From: Wocania_A spongiicola
GTDB taxonomy: Bacteria; Bacteroidota; Bacteroidia; Flavobacteriales; Flavobacteriaceae
Assembly: GCF_023502325.1 (NCBI RefSeq)
Contig: NZ_JAMFLZ010000004.1
Span: 434,001-498,000, forward strand
DNA length: 64,000 nucleotides
Direction of reading: 5' to 3'
Shown: piece by piece, positions 44,245-53,146 of the stretch
How positions within the stretch are numbered: position 1 is the stretch's first letter
Layout of the letters: every line of letters begins with the position of its first letter
Translations under genes and position numbers: made by a program
Notes under the pieces: model-generated
What the model was told of the DNA's origin: nothing
What the model saw: only the letters and a program-made list of their open reading frames with translations
Database searches by the model: none

Positions 44245-45693
44245 TTAATTATTCTCGCTTAACCCAATAGGCTCTCCAATAAGGGTTGCACTTGTGCAAT
44301 TTGTAACTTTTACATTTACAAAATCACCAATTTTATAATCTTCTTTTGGAAATACACATACAATATTTTGAGGTGTTCGACCAGACCATTGTATATTAGA
44401 TTTTTTTGATTCCTTTTCAATCAATACTTCCACAGTTGTATTGAGCCATTCTTTGGTTTTAATTTCGCTATGTTCTCTTTGTAAATCTACAATGTCTTGC
44501 AAACGCCTTTTTTTAACAGGCTCAGGAACATCATCTTCCATATTTCTACCAGCCATAGTTCCAGGGCGTTCAGAATAGGTAAACATATACCCAAAGTTGT
44601 ATTTCACATAGTTCATCAACGAAATGGTGTCTTTATGATCGTTTTCAGTTTCCGTTGGAAAGCCAACAATCATATCTTGACTAATGGCGCAATTTGGAAT
44701 GATTTGACGAATATTATCAATCAACTCCATATATTCTTCACGAGTATGCAAACGATTCATAGCTTTTAAGATACGATTGCTACCACTTTGAACTGGTAAA
44801 TGGATATGATTACAAATATTATTGTATTTCGCCATAGTTTCAACAACATCTATAGTTAAATCTTGTGGGTTTGATGTCGAAAAACGAATGCGCATTTTAG
44901 GTTGATCCTTGGCACATAGTTCTAATAAGTTTGAAAAACCAACCGAAGTTGCTTTTTGCATATCACTAGCTTTAGCAAAATCCTTTTTTAAACCACCTCC
45001 ATACCAAAGATAACTGTCTACGTTTTGCCCGAGAAGTGTAATTTCTTTATAACCTTTGTTCCATAAATCATTAACTTCCTCAATAATACTTTGTGGGTTG
45101 CGGCTTCGCTCACGCCCTCGAGTAAAAGGGACCACGCAAAATGTGCACATATTGTCACATCCACGAGTAATTGATACAAAAGCGGTAACACCATTACTAT
45201 TTAAGCGCACAGGAGAAATATCGCCATAAGTTTCTTCTTTGGATAAAATAACATTTATAGCATCTCTACCTTCATCAACTTCAGCTAATAGGTTTGGTAA
45301 ATCTTTATAAGCATCAGGACCCACAACTAGGTCAACAATTTTTTCTTCTTCAAGAAACTTAGTTTTTAAACGTTCTGCCATGCAACCTAAAACGCCTACT
45401 TTCATTTTAGGGTTATGGTCACGCTTTACAGCATTGTATTTTTCTAAACGTTTACGAACGGTTTGTTCTGCTTTATCACGAATAGAGCAAGTGTTTACTA
45501 AAACCAAATCGGCTTCTTCTAAGTGCTGTGTTGTGTTAAAACCTTCGTTAGTTAAAATAGAGGCAACAATTTCGCTATCGCTAAAATTCATAGCGCACCC
45601 ATAGCTTTCAATAAAAAGCTTACGTGTATTTTCTTTTTTTTTCTCTAAAACTAAGGCTTCACCTTGTTTGCTTTCGTCTATAATTTTCTCCAT
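44245..45693 (-). CDS. miaB: tRNA-2-methylthio-N6-dimethylallyladenosine synthase MiaB
   Basis: ATG 45693 (MEKIIDESKQGEAL) gives a 482-aa radical-SAM enzyme that methylthiolates A37 of tRNAs; an ATG at 45720 would add 9 residues. The N-terminal UPF0004 domain has Cys residues in SYGCAMN, NTCSIRDKA and LGCMAER (auxiliary cluster). The radical-SAM motif is CDNMCTFCVVPFTRGRERSR. The C-terminal TRAM-like domain has VEVLIEKESK. All ligands are present. First gene of the operon down to secG. Confidence 0.96.
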   Translation of the reverse strand: MEKIIDESKQGEALVLEKKKENTRKLFIESYGCAMNFSDSEIVASILTNEGFNTTQHLEEADLVLVNTCSIRDKAEQTVRKRLEKYNAVKRDHNPKMKVGVLGCMAERLKTKFLEEEKIVDLVVGPDAYKDLPNLLAEVDEGRDAINVILSKEETYGDISPVRLNSNGVTAFVSITRGCDNMCTFCVVPFTRGRERSRNPQSIIEEVNDLWNKGYKEITLLGQNVDSYLWYGGGLKKDFAKASDMQKATSVGFSNLLELCAKDQPKMRIRFSTSNPQDLTIDVVETMAKYNNICNHIHLPVQSGSNRILKAMNRLHTREEYMELIDNIRQIIPNCAISQDMIVGFPTETENDHKDTISLMNYVKYNFGYMFTYSERPGTMAGRNMEDDVPEPVKKRRLQDIVDLQREHSEIKTKEWLNTTVEVLIEKESKKSNIQWSGRTPQNIVCVFPKEDYKIGDFVNVKVTNCTSATLIGEPIGLSENN

Positions 45694-45846
45694 AAGTATA
45701 CTGAAACCAATAGCAGTCAATAAGTGTGCAAAGATACAATTTATTTAGATTTTATGACAAAGTGGCAGGTTAATTATTTTATAATTTACGCAACCAAAAC
45801 ATGTTTTTAGTATCTAAAAAATAAAAGCCAAAAAAATAAAAATACT

Positions 45847-46554
45847 ATGTCTTCAATCAAAAAAACGTTTTTCCTTCTTTCTATTTCGTTGTGTTTTTTA
45901 AATATGATTTGTGAATCTGAAAATGATATCATTGTGGATTCGAATAACTTATTAATAGGTAGTTGGGTTGAACCTAACTATGCTAATGAGCAAACTGTTT
46001 TTAAAAGAGCTTCTTCTTTGCCAAATGATGCCTATGGTATTGAGTTTAAAACAAATGGTGACTTTATTGAGCGATCTTCAGGTTGGTGTGGTACGCCTCC
46101 ATTAGTTTTTTCTGATTATGAAGGTAAATGGGGGTTAAAGAATACTTTGGTTACAATTACTCAGCAATATTACCCTACTAATTACTCTTGGCGTATTGTA
46201 TCGGTTACTGAAACGGAATTGATTGTAAAAAGAGAGTTGACTGAGCAAGAAAAAGATCATAGAGCATTGATGGACTTGTATGATGAAATATATAATTTAA
46301 GTATTAGCGTTTCTTGTGATAATGCAAACGATTGGACTTTTATTGCTTTTGGAGCAAAAGCTTGTGGTGGACCTCAAGGTTATATTGCCTATTCCTCTCA
46401 GATTGATACAGATAATTTTCTAAAAAAGGTAAATGTTTATACTCAGGAAGAAAAAGAATATAATATTAAATGGGAAATTAATTCTACTTGCGATCTTCCT
46501 AAACAACCCAAGAATGTTGAGTGTATAAGCGGTTTTCCTGTGTTAAAATATTAA
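45847..46554 (+). CDS. Exported protein of unknown function (paralogous leader)
   Basis: The 235-aa protein has a signal segment (TFFLLSISLCFLNMIC) followed by ESENDIIVDSN. The body has LLIGSWVEPNY..., NGDFIERSSGWCGTPP and GKWGLKNTLVTI, a lipocalin-like layout as in many flavobacterial lipoproteins. The Cys after NMI is a possible lipid site, but the box is atypical. The next gene has a related leader (CFMNILCENENDN), so the two probably share ancestry at the N-terminus. It is the first of three exported proteins in a row. Confidence 0.6.
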   Translation: MSSIKKTFFLLSISLCFLNMICESENDIIVDSNNLLIGSWVEPNYANEQTVFKRASSLPNDAYGIEFKTNGDFIERSSGWCGTPPLVFSDYEGKWGLKNTLVTITQQYYPTNYSWRIVSVTETELIVKRELTEQEKDHRALMDLYDEIYNLSISVSCDNANDWTFIAFGAKACGGPQGYIAYSSQIDTDNFLKKVNVYTQEEKEYNIKWEINSTCDLPKQPKNVECISGFPVLKY

Positions 46555-46573
46555 TCAAAATTATATTAAAGTT

Positions 46574-47011
46574 ATGATTAAAAAAATGCTTTTCGCTATT
46601 GCTGTAATGTTTTGTTTCATGAATATATTATGTGAAAATGAGAATGATAATATTGTCGATATGAACTGTGATTTTGTAGCTGTAATAGATAAAACGAAAT
46701 ATGACAATTTAGAAACTGCAAGTTTTGAATTTATAAGCGCAAAAATAGTAGATGGTTGTTTGGCAATTAAAATTGGAGCTTCTGGTTGCAGTGGAGATAC
46801 TTGGAATTTTGATTTAGTAGACTCTGGGGCTGTGGCCGAATCTTCACCAGAACAACGTTTTTTGAAGTTTCAATTAATAAATGATGAAACTTGCTTGGCT
46901 TATTTTGAACGTACTGTTTTAGTTGGTTTAACTCCATTGCAAATTAATGGTAGCAATGAAATTATCCTAAACCTTGAAGATTTAGAAACTCCATTGAATT
47001 ATAAATATTAA
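46574..47011 (+). CDS. Small exported protein, unknown (second of pair)
   Basis: The 145-aa protein has a signal segment (MLFAIAVMFCFMNILC) then ENENDNIVDMNCDF, very close to the leader junction of the preceding gene. The mature region is about 120 residues, beta-rich, with Cys residues in VDGCLAI, SGCSGDTW and ETCLAYF that could form disulfides. It lies 19 bp after the first gene and 13 bp before the LVIVD gene, so likely the same transcript. No family is recognised. Confidence 0.6.
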   Translation: MIKKMLFAIAVMFCFMNILCENENDNIVDMNCDFVAVIDKTKYDNLETASFEFISAKIVDGCLAIKIGASGCSGDTWNFDLVDSGAVAESSPEQRFLKFQLINDETCLAYFERTVLVGLTPLQINGSNEIILNLEDLETPLNYKY

Positions 47012-47024
47012 ATAAAAAACTGCT

Positions 47025-48266
47025 ATGAAATTAAAATTCCTTTTACTAAGCTTAATCTTTTTCAGCATAATGTCTTGCGATGAGGATAATACCGATTACG
47101 AGTTTGTTACAGTTGCAACACCAGAATTAATGAGCATAGCTGCCTTTAGAAATTCTGTTGATATAGTTGCGCCAAAAAACATTGAGCAAGCTGGAAAAAT
47201 TTATGCATATAACAATTACATTTTTGTAAATGATGTAAATAAAGGTGTTCATGTTATAGATAATACAAACCCAAAAGCGCCAAAGGCGATCAAATATATT
47301 AGGATTCCTGGTAACGAAGATATATCAGTAAAAGATAATTTTTTATATGCTGATAGTGCAACCGATTTATTAGTTTTTGATATTTCTGATATTAATTCGA
47401 TTACTTTAATTGAGCGATTAGAAGACGTGTTTAAAGTTTATGATTTTCTAATTCCAGCTGAAGCAGATTTTATAAATTATGGTAATTTTAATTTTGAAAC
47501 TGAAATAATTGTAGGTTGGACTATTGCTACAGAAAGACGTGAAAAAGTTGATGAATCTCAAATTGATGTTGTTTTTGATGGCGCTATGCTTAATAATGGG
47601 TCTAGCGAGTCTGTCACAGGGCAAGGAGGCTCATTAGCCCGTTTTCAAATTGTAGATAACTATTTATATACAGTTGGCTCACATGAAATGATAATTTTTA
47701 ATATTAGCAATTTATCAGAACCAACATTTGTCAAATCTCAATACTCGGGAAATAATATAGAAACTTTATTTCAGGCTGAAGGATATTTATATATTGGTAG
47801 TACAGATGGGATGTATATTTACGATTTAGTGAATGCTGAAAGTCCGGCTTATGTGTCTGAATTTATTCATTGGACGGGTTGCGACCCCGTAGTTGTTGAT
47901 GGAGATTATGCTTATTTAACTATTCGAGGAGGTAATAATTGTGGTGAGCAAGAAAGTGTATTGGAAGTTATCGATATAAGTGATAAATCTAATCCAACAT
48001 TGTCTGGTAGATATCTGTTAGAGAACCCTTACGGTTTAGGTGTAAAAGGTGATATGCTTTTTGTTTGCGATGGAACAGCTGGGTTAAAACTATTTGATAA
48101 ATCAGACCCGCTAAATATCGGTATGACAAAGAGTTTCAAAAATATTCAAGCAACAGATGTTATTCCATTAGAAAATACTTTAATAATGATAGGAGGAAAA
48201 ACCTTGTATCAATACGAGTATGTTAATGATGGTGTAGAGCTTGTTAGCTCTTTTTCGTTGAATTAA
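47025..48266 (+). CDS. LVIVD-repeat beta-propeller lipoprotein
   Basis: The 413-aa protein has a lipoprotein leader (LLLSLIFFSIMSCDED; Cys about 18). The mature part consists of repeats with pattern hVIDxxNPxxPxxxxxxxxP, for example GVHVIDNTNPKAPKAIK, MIIFNISNLSEPTFVKS, GMYIYDLVNAESPAYVSE and LEVIDISDKSNPTLSGR, i.e. the LVIVD type, expected to form a propeller on the cell surface or periplasm. The function is unknown; surface binding is possible. A terminator follows. Confidence 0.85.
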   Translation: MKLKFLLLSLIFFSIMSCDEDNTDYEFVTVATPELMSIAAFRNSVDIVAPKNIEQAGKIYAYNNYIFVNDVNKGVHVIDNTNPKAPKAIKYIRIPGNEDISVKDNFLYADSATDLLVFDISDINSITLIERLEDVFKVYDFLIPAEADFINYGNFNFETEIIVGWTIATERREKVDESQIDVVFDGAMLNNGSSESVTGQGGSLARFQIVDNYLYTVGSHEMIIFNISNLSEPTFVKSQYSGNNIETLFQAEGYLYIGSTDGMYIYDLVNAESPAYVSEFIHWTGCDPVVVDGDYAYLTIRGGNNCGEQESVLEVIDISDKSNPTLSGRYLLENPYGLGVKGDMLFVCDGTAGLKLFDKSDPLNIGMTKSFKNIQATDVIPLENTLIMIGGKTLYQYEYVNDGVELVSSFSLN

Positions 48267-48291
48267 AACTAGATCATATAAATTAAATAAA

Positions 48292-48321
48292 AAAGTCTGT
48301 ACAAACATGTGCAGGCTTTTT
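48292..48321 (+). terminator. Terminator after the LVIVD gene
   Basis: AAAGTCTGTACA, AACA, TGTGCAGGCTTT (two G-T pairs) followed by T residues. Confidence 0.65.
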
Positions 48322-48402
48322 TATTTATGAGGGAGAATATTTTTTGTTAAATCTATTAGAAAGTATTTACTTTGAAAACAGATACTAACCAAAACTTGAA
48401 AA

Positions 48403-49185
48403 ATGAATACAATAACCAGTTTATTAGAAAAGATAGAACGTGCTAAAGAATTAGACTTTGGAAATATTTTTAGTGAATCCATCGAGTTATTTAAAAAGAC
48501 ATGGCTACAGGGGTTTTTACTGCAAATATTTACTTTATTGGTAATGATGCCTTTAATAATCGTGTTGTACTTACCTTTAATAGGAGTAGTAATAGCTCAA
48601 CAAGAAAGCGGATATGCTAATCCAGATGCGTTTAACGAATTTTTTGCTGGTATGTCTATTTTGTATATTCTCTTTGTTTTTGTTGGTATTTTTGTTCTAG
48701 GTGCAATTTCTTTAGCCTTAAATGCTGCTTTTTTTAGAATGATGAAAACATTAGATTATAATGGGAAGGTAACTACTTCTGATTTTTTCTATTTTTTAAA
48801 AGGAAAGTACTTGAAGAAAACCTTTGTTTTAATGCTCATTTCTATTTTAATAGCTATTCCTTCTGCATTACTTTGCTATATTCCATTAATTTATCTAATG
48901 GTGCCTATGTCGTATTTTACAATTGTTTTTGCATTTAATTCTGAATTTAGTGTTGGAGATATTGTTAAATCTAGTTTTAAGTTAGGAAATAAAAAGTGGT
49001 TAATTTCTTTTGGATTACTTGTAGTAAGCTATGTATGTGTAATGATTGTAACAATGATAACTTGCGGAATTGGAGGTTTGTTTTTACAAATGTTTATCTT
49101 TCATCCATTATATTTAATTTATAAAAAAGTTGTTGGCTTTAACGAAACAAGTGCTATTGAGGAAATAGGAACTTCGGTAGAATAA
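48403..49185 (+). CDS. Multispanning membrane protein, unknown
   Basis: The 260-aa protein has a short amphipathic N-terminus (LLEKIERAKELDFGNIFSES) and about five or six hydrophobic helices, for example LLQIFTLLVMMPLIIVLYL, ILYILFVFVGIFVLGAISLA, FVLMLISILIAIPSALLCY and LISFGLLVVSYVCVMIV. No enzyme motif is seen. Relatives in flavobacteria are often mis-called carotene monooxygenase. It stands alone between two terminators. Confidence 0.75.
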   Translation: MNTITSLLEKIERAKELDFGNIFSESIELFKKTWLQGFLLQIFTLLVMMPLIIVLYLPLIGVVIAQQESGYANPDAFNEFFAGMSILYILFVFVGIFVLGAISLALNAAFFRMMKTLDYNGKVTTSDFFYFLKGKYLKKTFVLMLISILIAIPSALLCYIPLIYLMVPMSYFTIVFAFNSEFSVGDIVKSSFKLGNKKWLISFGLLVVSYVCVMIVTMITCGIGGLFLQMFIFHPLYLIYKKVVGFNETSAIEEIGTSVE

Positions 49186-49202
49186 AATTTATAGTGCAGT
49201 GC

Positions 49203-49237
49203 AAAAACCTGTTTTTAAAATGTTAAAAACAGGTTTT
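49203..49237 (+). terminator. Terminator before topA
   Basis: AAAAACCTGTTTTTAA, AATG, TTAAAAACAGGTTTTTTT: a long stem with terminal T run, after the membrane protein gene. Confidence 0.8.
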
Positions 49238-49295
49238 TTTATTTAAAATGTTCACAGATTATCCATAAAAAGTTACAGATAAACTTTTTTTCATA

Positions 49296-49303
49296 TACAT
49301 TTG
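49296..49303 (+). promoter_or_regulatory. Candidate -7 element for topA
   Basis: TACATTTG fits TAnnTTTG, 19 bp before the topA ATG. No TTG is correctly spaced upstream (TTA at 49273-49275 is the nearest match). Confidence 0.4.
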
Positions 49304-49322
49304 TAGCTTCAAAAAATCAAGT

Positions 49323-51818
49323 ATGGCGAAGAATTTAGTGATTGTAGAGTCACCAGCTAAGGCGAAAACTATTGAAAAATTTTTAGGAAAAGATTTTAAA
49401 GTTGAGTCTAGTTTTGGGCATATATCCGATTTACCTTCAAAGGAATTAGGGGTTGATGTTGATGGTGATTTTAGACCAAAATATGAAGTTTCTAAAGATA
49501 AAAAGGCAGTTGTAAAAAAACTGAAAGAATTAGCTAAAAAGGCAGAAATGGTTTGGCTAGCAAGTGATGAAGATCGTGAAGGAGAAGCTATTGCATGGCA
49601 TTTAGCCGAGGCCTTAAAGTTAGATGCTGCCAAAACGAAGCGTATTGTTTTTCACGAAATTACTAAAACCGCTATTCAACGTGCCATAGAAAACCCAAGA
49701 GGTATAGATTATGATTTGGTTGATGCACAGCAAGCGCGCAGAGTGTTAGATAGGATTGTAGGTTACGAGCTGTCTCCAGTACTTTGGCGTAAAGTAAAAG
49801 GAGGTTTGTCAGCAGGTCGTGTACAATCTGTTTCGGTACGCTTAATTGTAGAGAAAGAGAGAGAAATACAAGGGTTTACACCTGTTGCATCTTATAGAGT
49901 CGATGCAGAATTTTCGAATGAAAACGGGCAAACATTTAAGGCAAAATTACCTAAGAATTTTTCAACAAAAGAAGAAGCTCAAAAATTTTTAGAGCAAAAT
50001 GCTTCGGCATCATTTAAAGTTGCTGATTTACAAAAAAAACCTGCAAAGAAATCACCAGCGGCGCCATTTACAACATCTACATTACAACAAGAAGCATCAC
50101 GTAAATTATATTTTTCCGTAAGTAAAACCATGACGATGGCACAACGCCTTTATGAAGCAGGTTTAATTACTTATATGAGAACAGATAGTGTTAATTTGTC
50201 TGATGAAGCTAGAAATGGAGCACAAACTGAAATAGAAAGTGCTTTTGGATCTAAATATAGTAAACCAAGAAATTATAAAGGAAAGTCAAAAGGTGCGCAA
50301 GAGGCTCACGAAGCCATTCGTCCAACTAATTTTGCAGTACATTCTGTAGATATTGATTATGATCAAGCTCGACTTTATGATTTAATTTGGAAACGTGCTA
50401 TTGCGTCACAAATGAGTGAGGCAGAATTAGAGCGTACCAATGTAAAAATAAGTGCATCTACTCATAACGAAAATTTTACTGCAAACGGAGAGGTGATTAC
50501 TTTTGATGGATTTTTAAAAGTGTATTTAGAAGGTACTGACGATGAAAATGTAGAGCAAGAAGGTATGTTGCCAGCAATGAGAATTAACGAAGCTTTACTT
50601 AATAATTACATAACGGCTACCGAACGATATACTCGCCCGCCAGCAAGATTTACTGAAGCTTCGTTGGTTAAAAAGTTAGAAGAATTAGGTATTGGTCGTC
50701 CATCAACCTATGCGCCAACTATTTCAACTATTCAAAATAGAAATTATGTTGAAAAAGGAGCAGTTGAAGGTGTAGAACGCGAATATTCTCAACTTACACT
50801 ACAAGGAGGGGAAGTAAGATACAAAAAATTAAAAGAAAAAGTAGGGTCAGACAAGGGTAAACTTGTTCCTACTGATATAGGGATGATTGTAACAGATTTT
50901 TTAGTAAATCATTTTGAAAGTATTTTAGATTACAATTTTACAGCAAAAGTTGAAGCAGATTTTGATGATATTGCTGATGGGAAAGAAGATTGGACTAAAA
51001 TGATGAAATTGTTTTACAAAGATTTTCATCCACAAGTTGAAGATGTAAAAGAAAATGCCGAAAGAGAATCTGGAGAGCGTATTTTAGGGAAGGACCCAAA
51101 AACAGGAAAACAAGTAAGTGTGCGTTTAGGGAAATTTGGACCAATGGTACAAATAGGAACAGTTGATGACGAAGAAAAACCTCAATTTGCAAGTTTAAGT
51201 CCAGATCAGCAACTAAATACTATTACATATGAGGAGGCTATGGATTTATTTCAGCTTCCAAAAAATTTAGGAACCTACGAAGGCGAAGAAATTCTTGTAA
51301 ATAATGGGCGTTTTGGCCCGTATGTAAAGTTTGGATCTGCTTTTGTGTCATTACCAAAAGGGGTAGACCCATTAAGTGTTGAATTAGATGAAGCCATTGT
51401 TTTAATTAAAGAAAAACAAAAAGCAGATGCACCTATATATATGTATAACGATTTACCAGTGCAAAAAGGTAAAGGACGTTTTGGACCATTTATAAAATGG
51501 AACAATATGTTTATTAATGTGAACAAAAAGTACGATTGGGATAATTTATCTGATGATGATATTGTTGAATTAATTGAAACTAAAATTCAAAAAGAAATAG
51601 ATAAAGTTATTCATAATTGGGAAGAAGAAGGTATACGTGTTGAAAAAGCACGTTGGGGAAGGCACAATGTTGTAAAAGGAAAAATAAAAGTAGAATTAGC
51701 GAAAACAATTGATGTTTCAGATATGACATTAGATGAAGCAAAAGCACTTATTGAAGCTAAAACACCTAAAAAGAAAAAGAAAGCAACTAAGAAAAAAGCA
51801 ACTGCAAAAAAGAAATAA
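49323..51818 (+). CDS. topA: DNA topoisomerase I
   Basis: This 831-aa type IA topoisomerase relaxes negative supercoils. The toprim domain opens with VIVESPAKAKTIEKFLG and has the acidic SDEDREGEAIAWHL motif. The catalytic Tyr lies in GLITYMRTDSVNLS. RPTNFAVHS and the GIGRPSTYAPTI motif follow. C-terminal repeats (GRFGPYVKFG, GRFGPFIKWN) replace Cys zinc fingers, and a Lys-rich tail of KKK/ATKK ends the protein. The arginase-like gene follows after 3 bp. Confidence 0.97.
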   Translation: MAKNLVIVESPAKAKTIEKFLGKDFKVESSFGHISDLPSKELGVDVDGDFRPKYEVSKDKKAVVKKLKELAKKAEMVWLASDEDREGEAIAWHLAEALKLDAAKTKRIVFHEITKTAIQRAIENPRGIDYDLVDAQQARRVLDRIVGYELSPVLWRKVKGGLSAGRVQSVSVRLIVEKEREIQGFTPVASYRVDAEFSNENGQTFKAKLPKNFSTKEEAQKFLEQNASASFKVADLQKKPAKKSPAAPFTTSTLQQEASRKLYFSVSKTMTMAQRLYEAGLITYMRTDSVNLSDEARNGAQTEIESAFGSKYSKPRNYKGKSKGAQEAHEAIRPTNFAVHSVDIDYDQARLYDLIWKRAIASQMSEAELERTNVKISASTHNENFTANGEVITFDGFLKVYLEGTDDENVEQEGMLPAMRINEALLNNYITATERYTRPPARFTEASLVKKLEELGIGRPSTYAPTISTIQNRNYVEKGAVEGVEREYSQLTLQGGEVRYKKLKEKVGSDKGKLVPTDIGMIVTDFLVNHFESILDYNFTAKVEADFDDIADGKEDWTKMMKLFYKDFHPQVEDVKENAERESGERILGKDPKTGKQVSVRLGKFGPMVQIGTVDDEEKPQFASLSPDQQLNTITYEEAMDLFQLPKNLGTYEGEEILVNNGRFGPYVKFGSAFVSLPKGVDPLSVELDEAIVLIKEKQKADAPIYMYNDLPVQKGKGRFGPFIKWNNMFINVNKKYDWDNLSDDDIVELIETKIQKEIDKVIHNWEEEGIRVEKARWGRHNVVKGKIKVELAKTIDVSDMTLDEAKALIEAKTPKKKKKATKKKATAKKK

Positions 51819-51821
51819 TAC

Positions 51822-52988
51822 ATGAACTTTAATTTTCTGTCTCCTGTCTCAGATTTGGTGTTGGCGCATAATGAATTGCTTGCATCTCAGGCTTTAGGAC
51901 GAAAACTTCGAATTCATTCTACCCAAAACGGAATCCCAGATTTAGAAGATGTCAATATTGCTATTCTTGGTGTTTTAGAGAATAGAAATGATGTTAATTA
52001 TATAGGAGAAGAATTTCAACTTAATGAAATTCGGAAATCATTGTATGCTCTTTATCCAGGTAGTTGGAATACAACCATTGCAGACCTAGGCAATATTAAT
52101 AAAGGGGAAAGTGTTGAAGATACTTATTTTGCAGTAAAAGAAGCTATTACTATATTAATTAAAAAGAAAATTATTCCTGTTATATTAGGTGGTTCACAAG
52201 ATTTAACCTACGCCAATTATAGAGCTTATGATGCTTTAATACCTATGGTTAATATTGTAAATGTAGATAGCAAATTTGATTTAGGAGATTCTGCAAAGCC
52301 TATTAAGAATAATAGTTTTGTTGGAAAAATTATTTTAGACGAACCATATAATCTATTTAATTACGCAACTATAGGATATCAAACTTATTTTAATTCTCAA
52401 GAAGAAATAGATTTAATGGATAAGCTTTATTTTGAATCTTATAGATTAGGTCAAGTTTCAAAAGATATAACTATTGTTGAGCCCGCATTGCGCGATGCTA
52501 ATATTGTAAGTATAGATTTAAATTCGGTTAGGGCATCAGAACTTAGTTTAAATCAAAAATATTCGCCTAACGGATTAGATGGGAAAGAAATTTGTGCTAT
52601 TGCACGTTATGCAGGCATAAGTAATAAAGTATCATCGTTTGGGATATACGAATATAAACCATCGAAGGATGATGAAATTACATCGATGTTAATCTCTCAG
52701 ATGATTTGGTATTTTATTGAAGGTGTTAATTTTAGAGTGAAAGATGATGATTTTTCAGATGAAAAAAGCTATCAAAAATTCATTACTTTAGTGGACGATC
52801 AAGAACTGGTGTTTTACAAGAGTATAAAAACAGGAAGATGGTGGATTGAGATTCCTTTTTTGTCTGAAATTAATAATAAATTGAAGAGACATACGTTATT
52901 ACCTTGCATGCATCAAGATTATTTGGATGCTTGTAAAAATAAGATACCAAATCGTTGGTACAAGGCTTTTCAAAAGAATTGTATCTAG
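51822..52988 (+). CDS. Arginase/formimidoylglutamase-fold protein with eroded metal site
   Basis: This 388-aa protein belongs to the ureohydrolase family by fold pattern, but key manganese ligands are changed: GGSQD at 123-127 (normally GGDHS, His to Gln126), DSKFD at 149-153 (normally DAHxD, His to Lys151) and SIDLNSVRA at 200-208 (normally SxDxDxxDP; second Asp to Asn204, third to Arg207). Three of the six usual ligands are absent, so hydrolase activity is unlikely. It lies 3 bp after topA and about 160 bp before gldK. From memory this gene is kept near gldK in other flavobacteria, which would suggest a structural or regulatory role. Confidence 0.85.
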   Translation: MNFNFLSPVSDLVLAHNELLASQALGRKLRIHSTQNGIPDLEDVNIAILGVLENRNDVNYIGEEFQLNEIRKSLYALYPGSWNTTIADLGNINKGESVEDTYFAVKEAITILIKKKIIPVILGGSQDLTYANYRAYDALIPMVNIVNVDSKFDLGDSAKPIKNNSFVGKIILDEPYNLFNYATIGYQTYFNSQEEIDLMDKLYFESYRLGQVSKDITIVEPALRDANIVSIDLNSVRASELSLNQKYSPNGLDGKEICAIARYAGISNKVSSFGIYEYKPSKDDEITSMLISQMIWYFIEGVNFRVKDDDFSDEKSYQKFITLVDDQELVFYKSIKTGRWWIEIPFLSEINNKLKRHTLLPCMHQDYLDACKNKIPNRWYKAFQKNCI

Positions 52989-53072
52989 ACGTGATTAACA
53001 AGGTCAAATAGTTGATTTCATCGTTTAAATGTATTTTTTTTACGATGAAATGTAATTTTTTTGTCAAAAAAG

Positions 53073-53103
53073 TTGTTTTTTTAAAAATATATAAATATGT
53101 TTA
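53073..53103 (+). promoter_or_regulatory. Probable promoter of gldKLMN
   Basis: TTG (53073-53075), 20-bp spacer, TATGTTTA (53096-53103), which matches TAnnTTTG in 7 of 8 positions. This leaves a leader of about 40 bases before the gldK ATG. Confidence 0.5.
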
Positions 53104-53146
53104 CGCTCTCAAAAATGAAGCTTAAATAATTAACCTCGAGTTTTCT

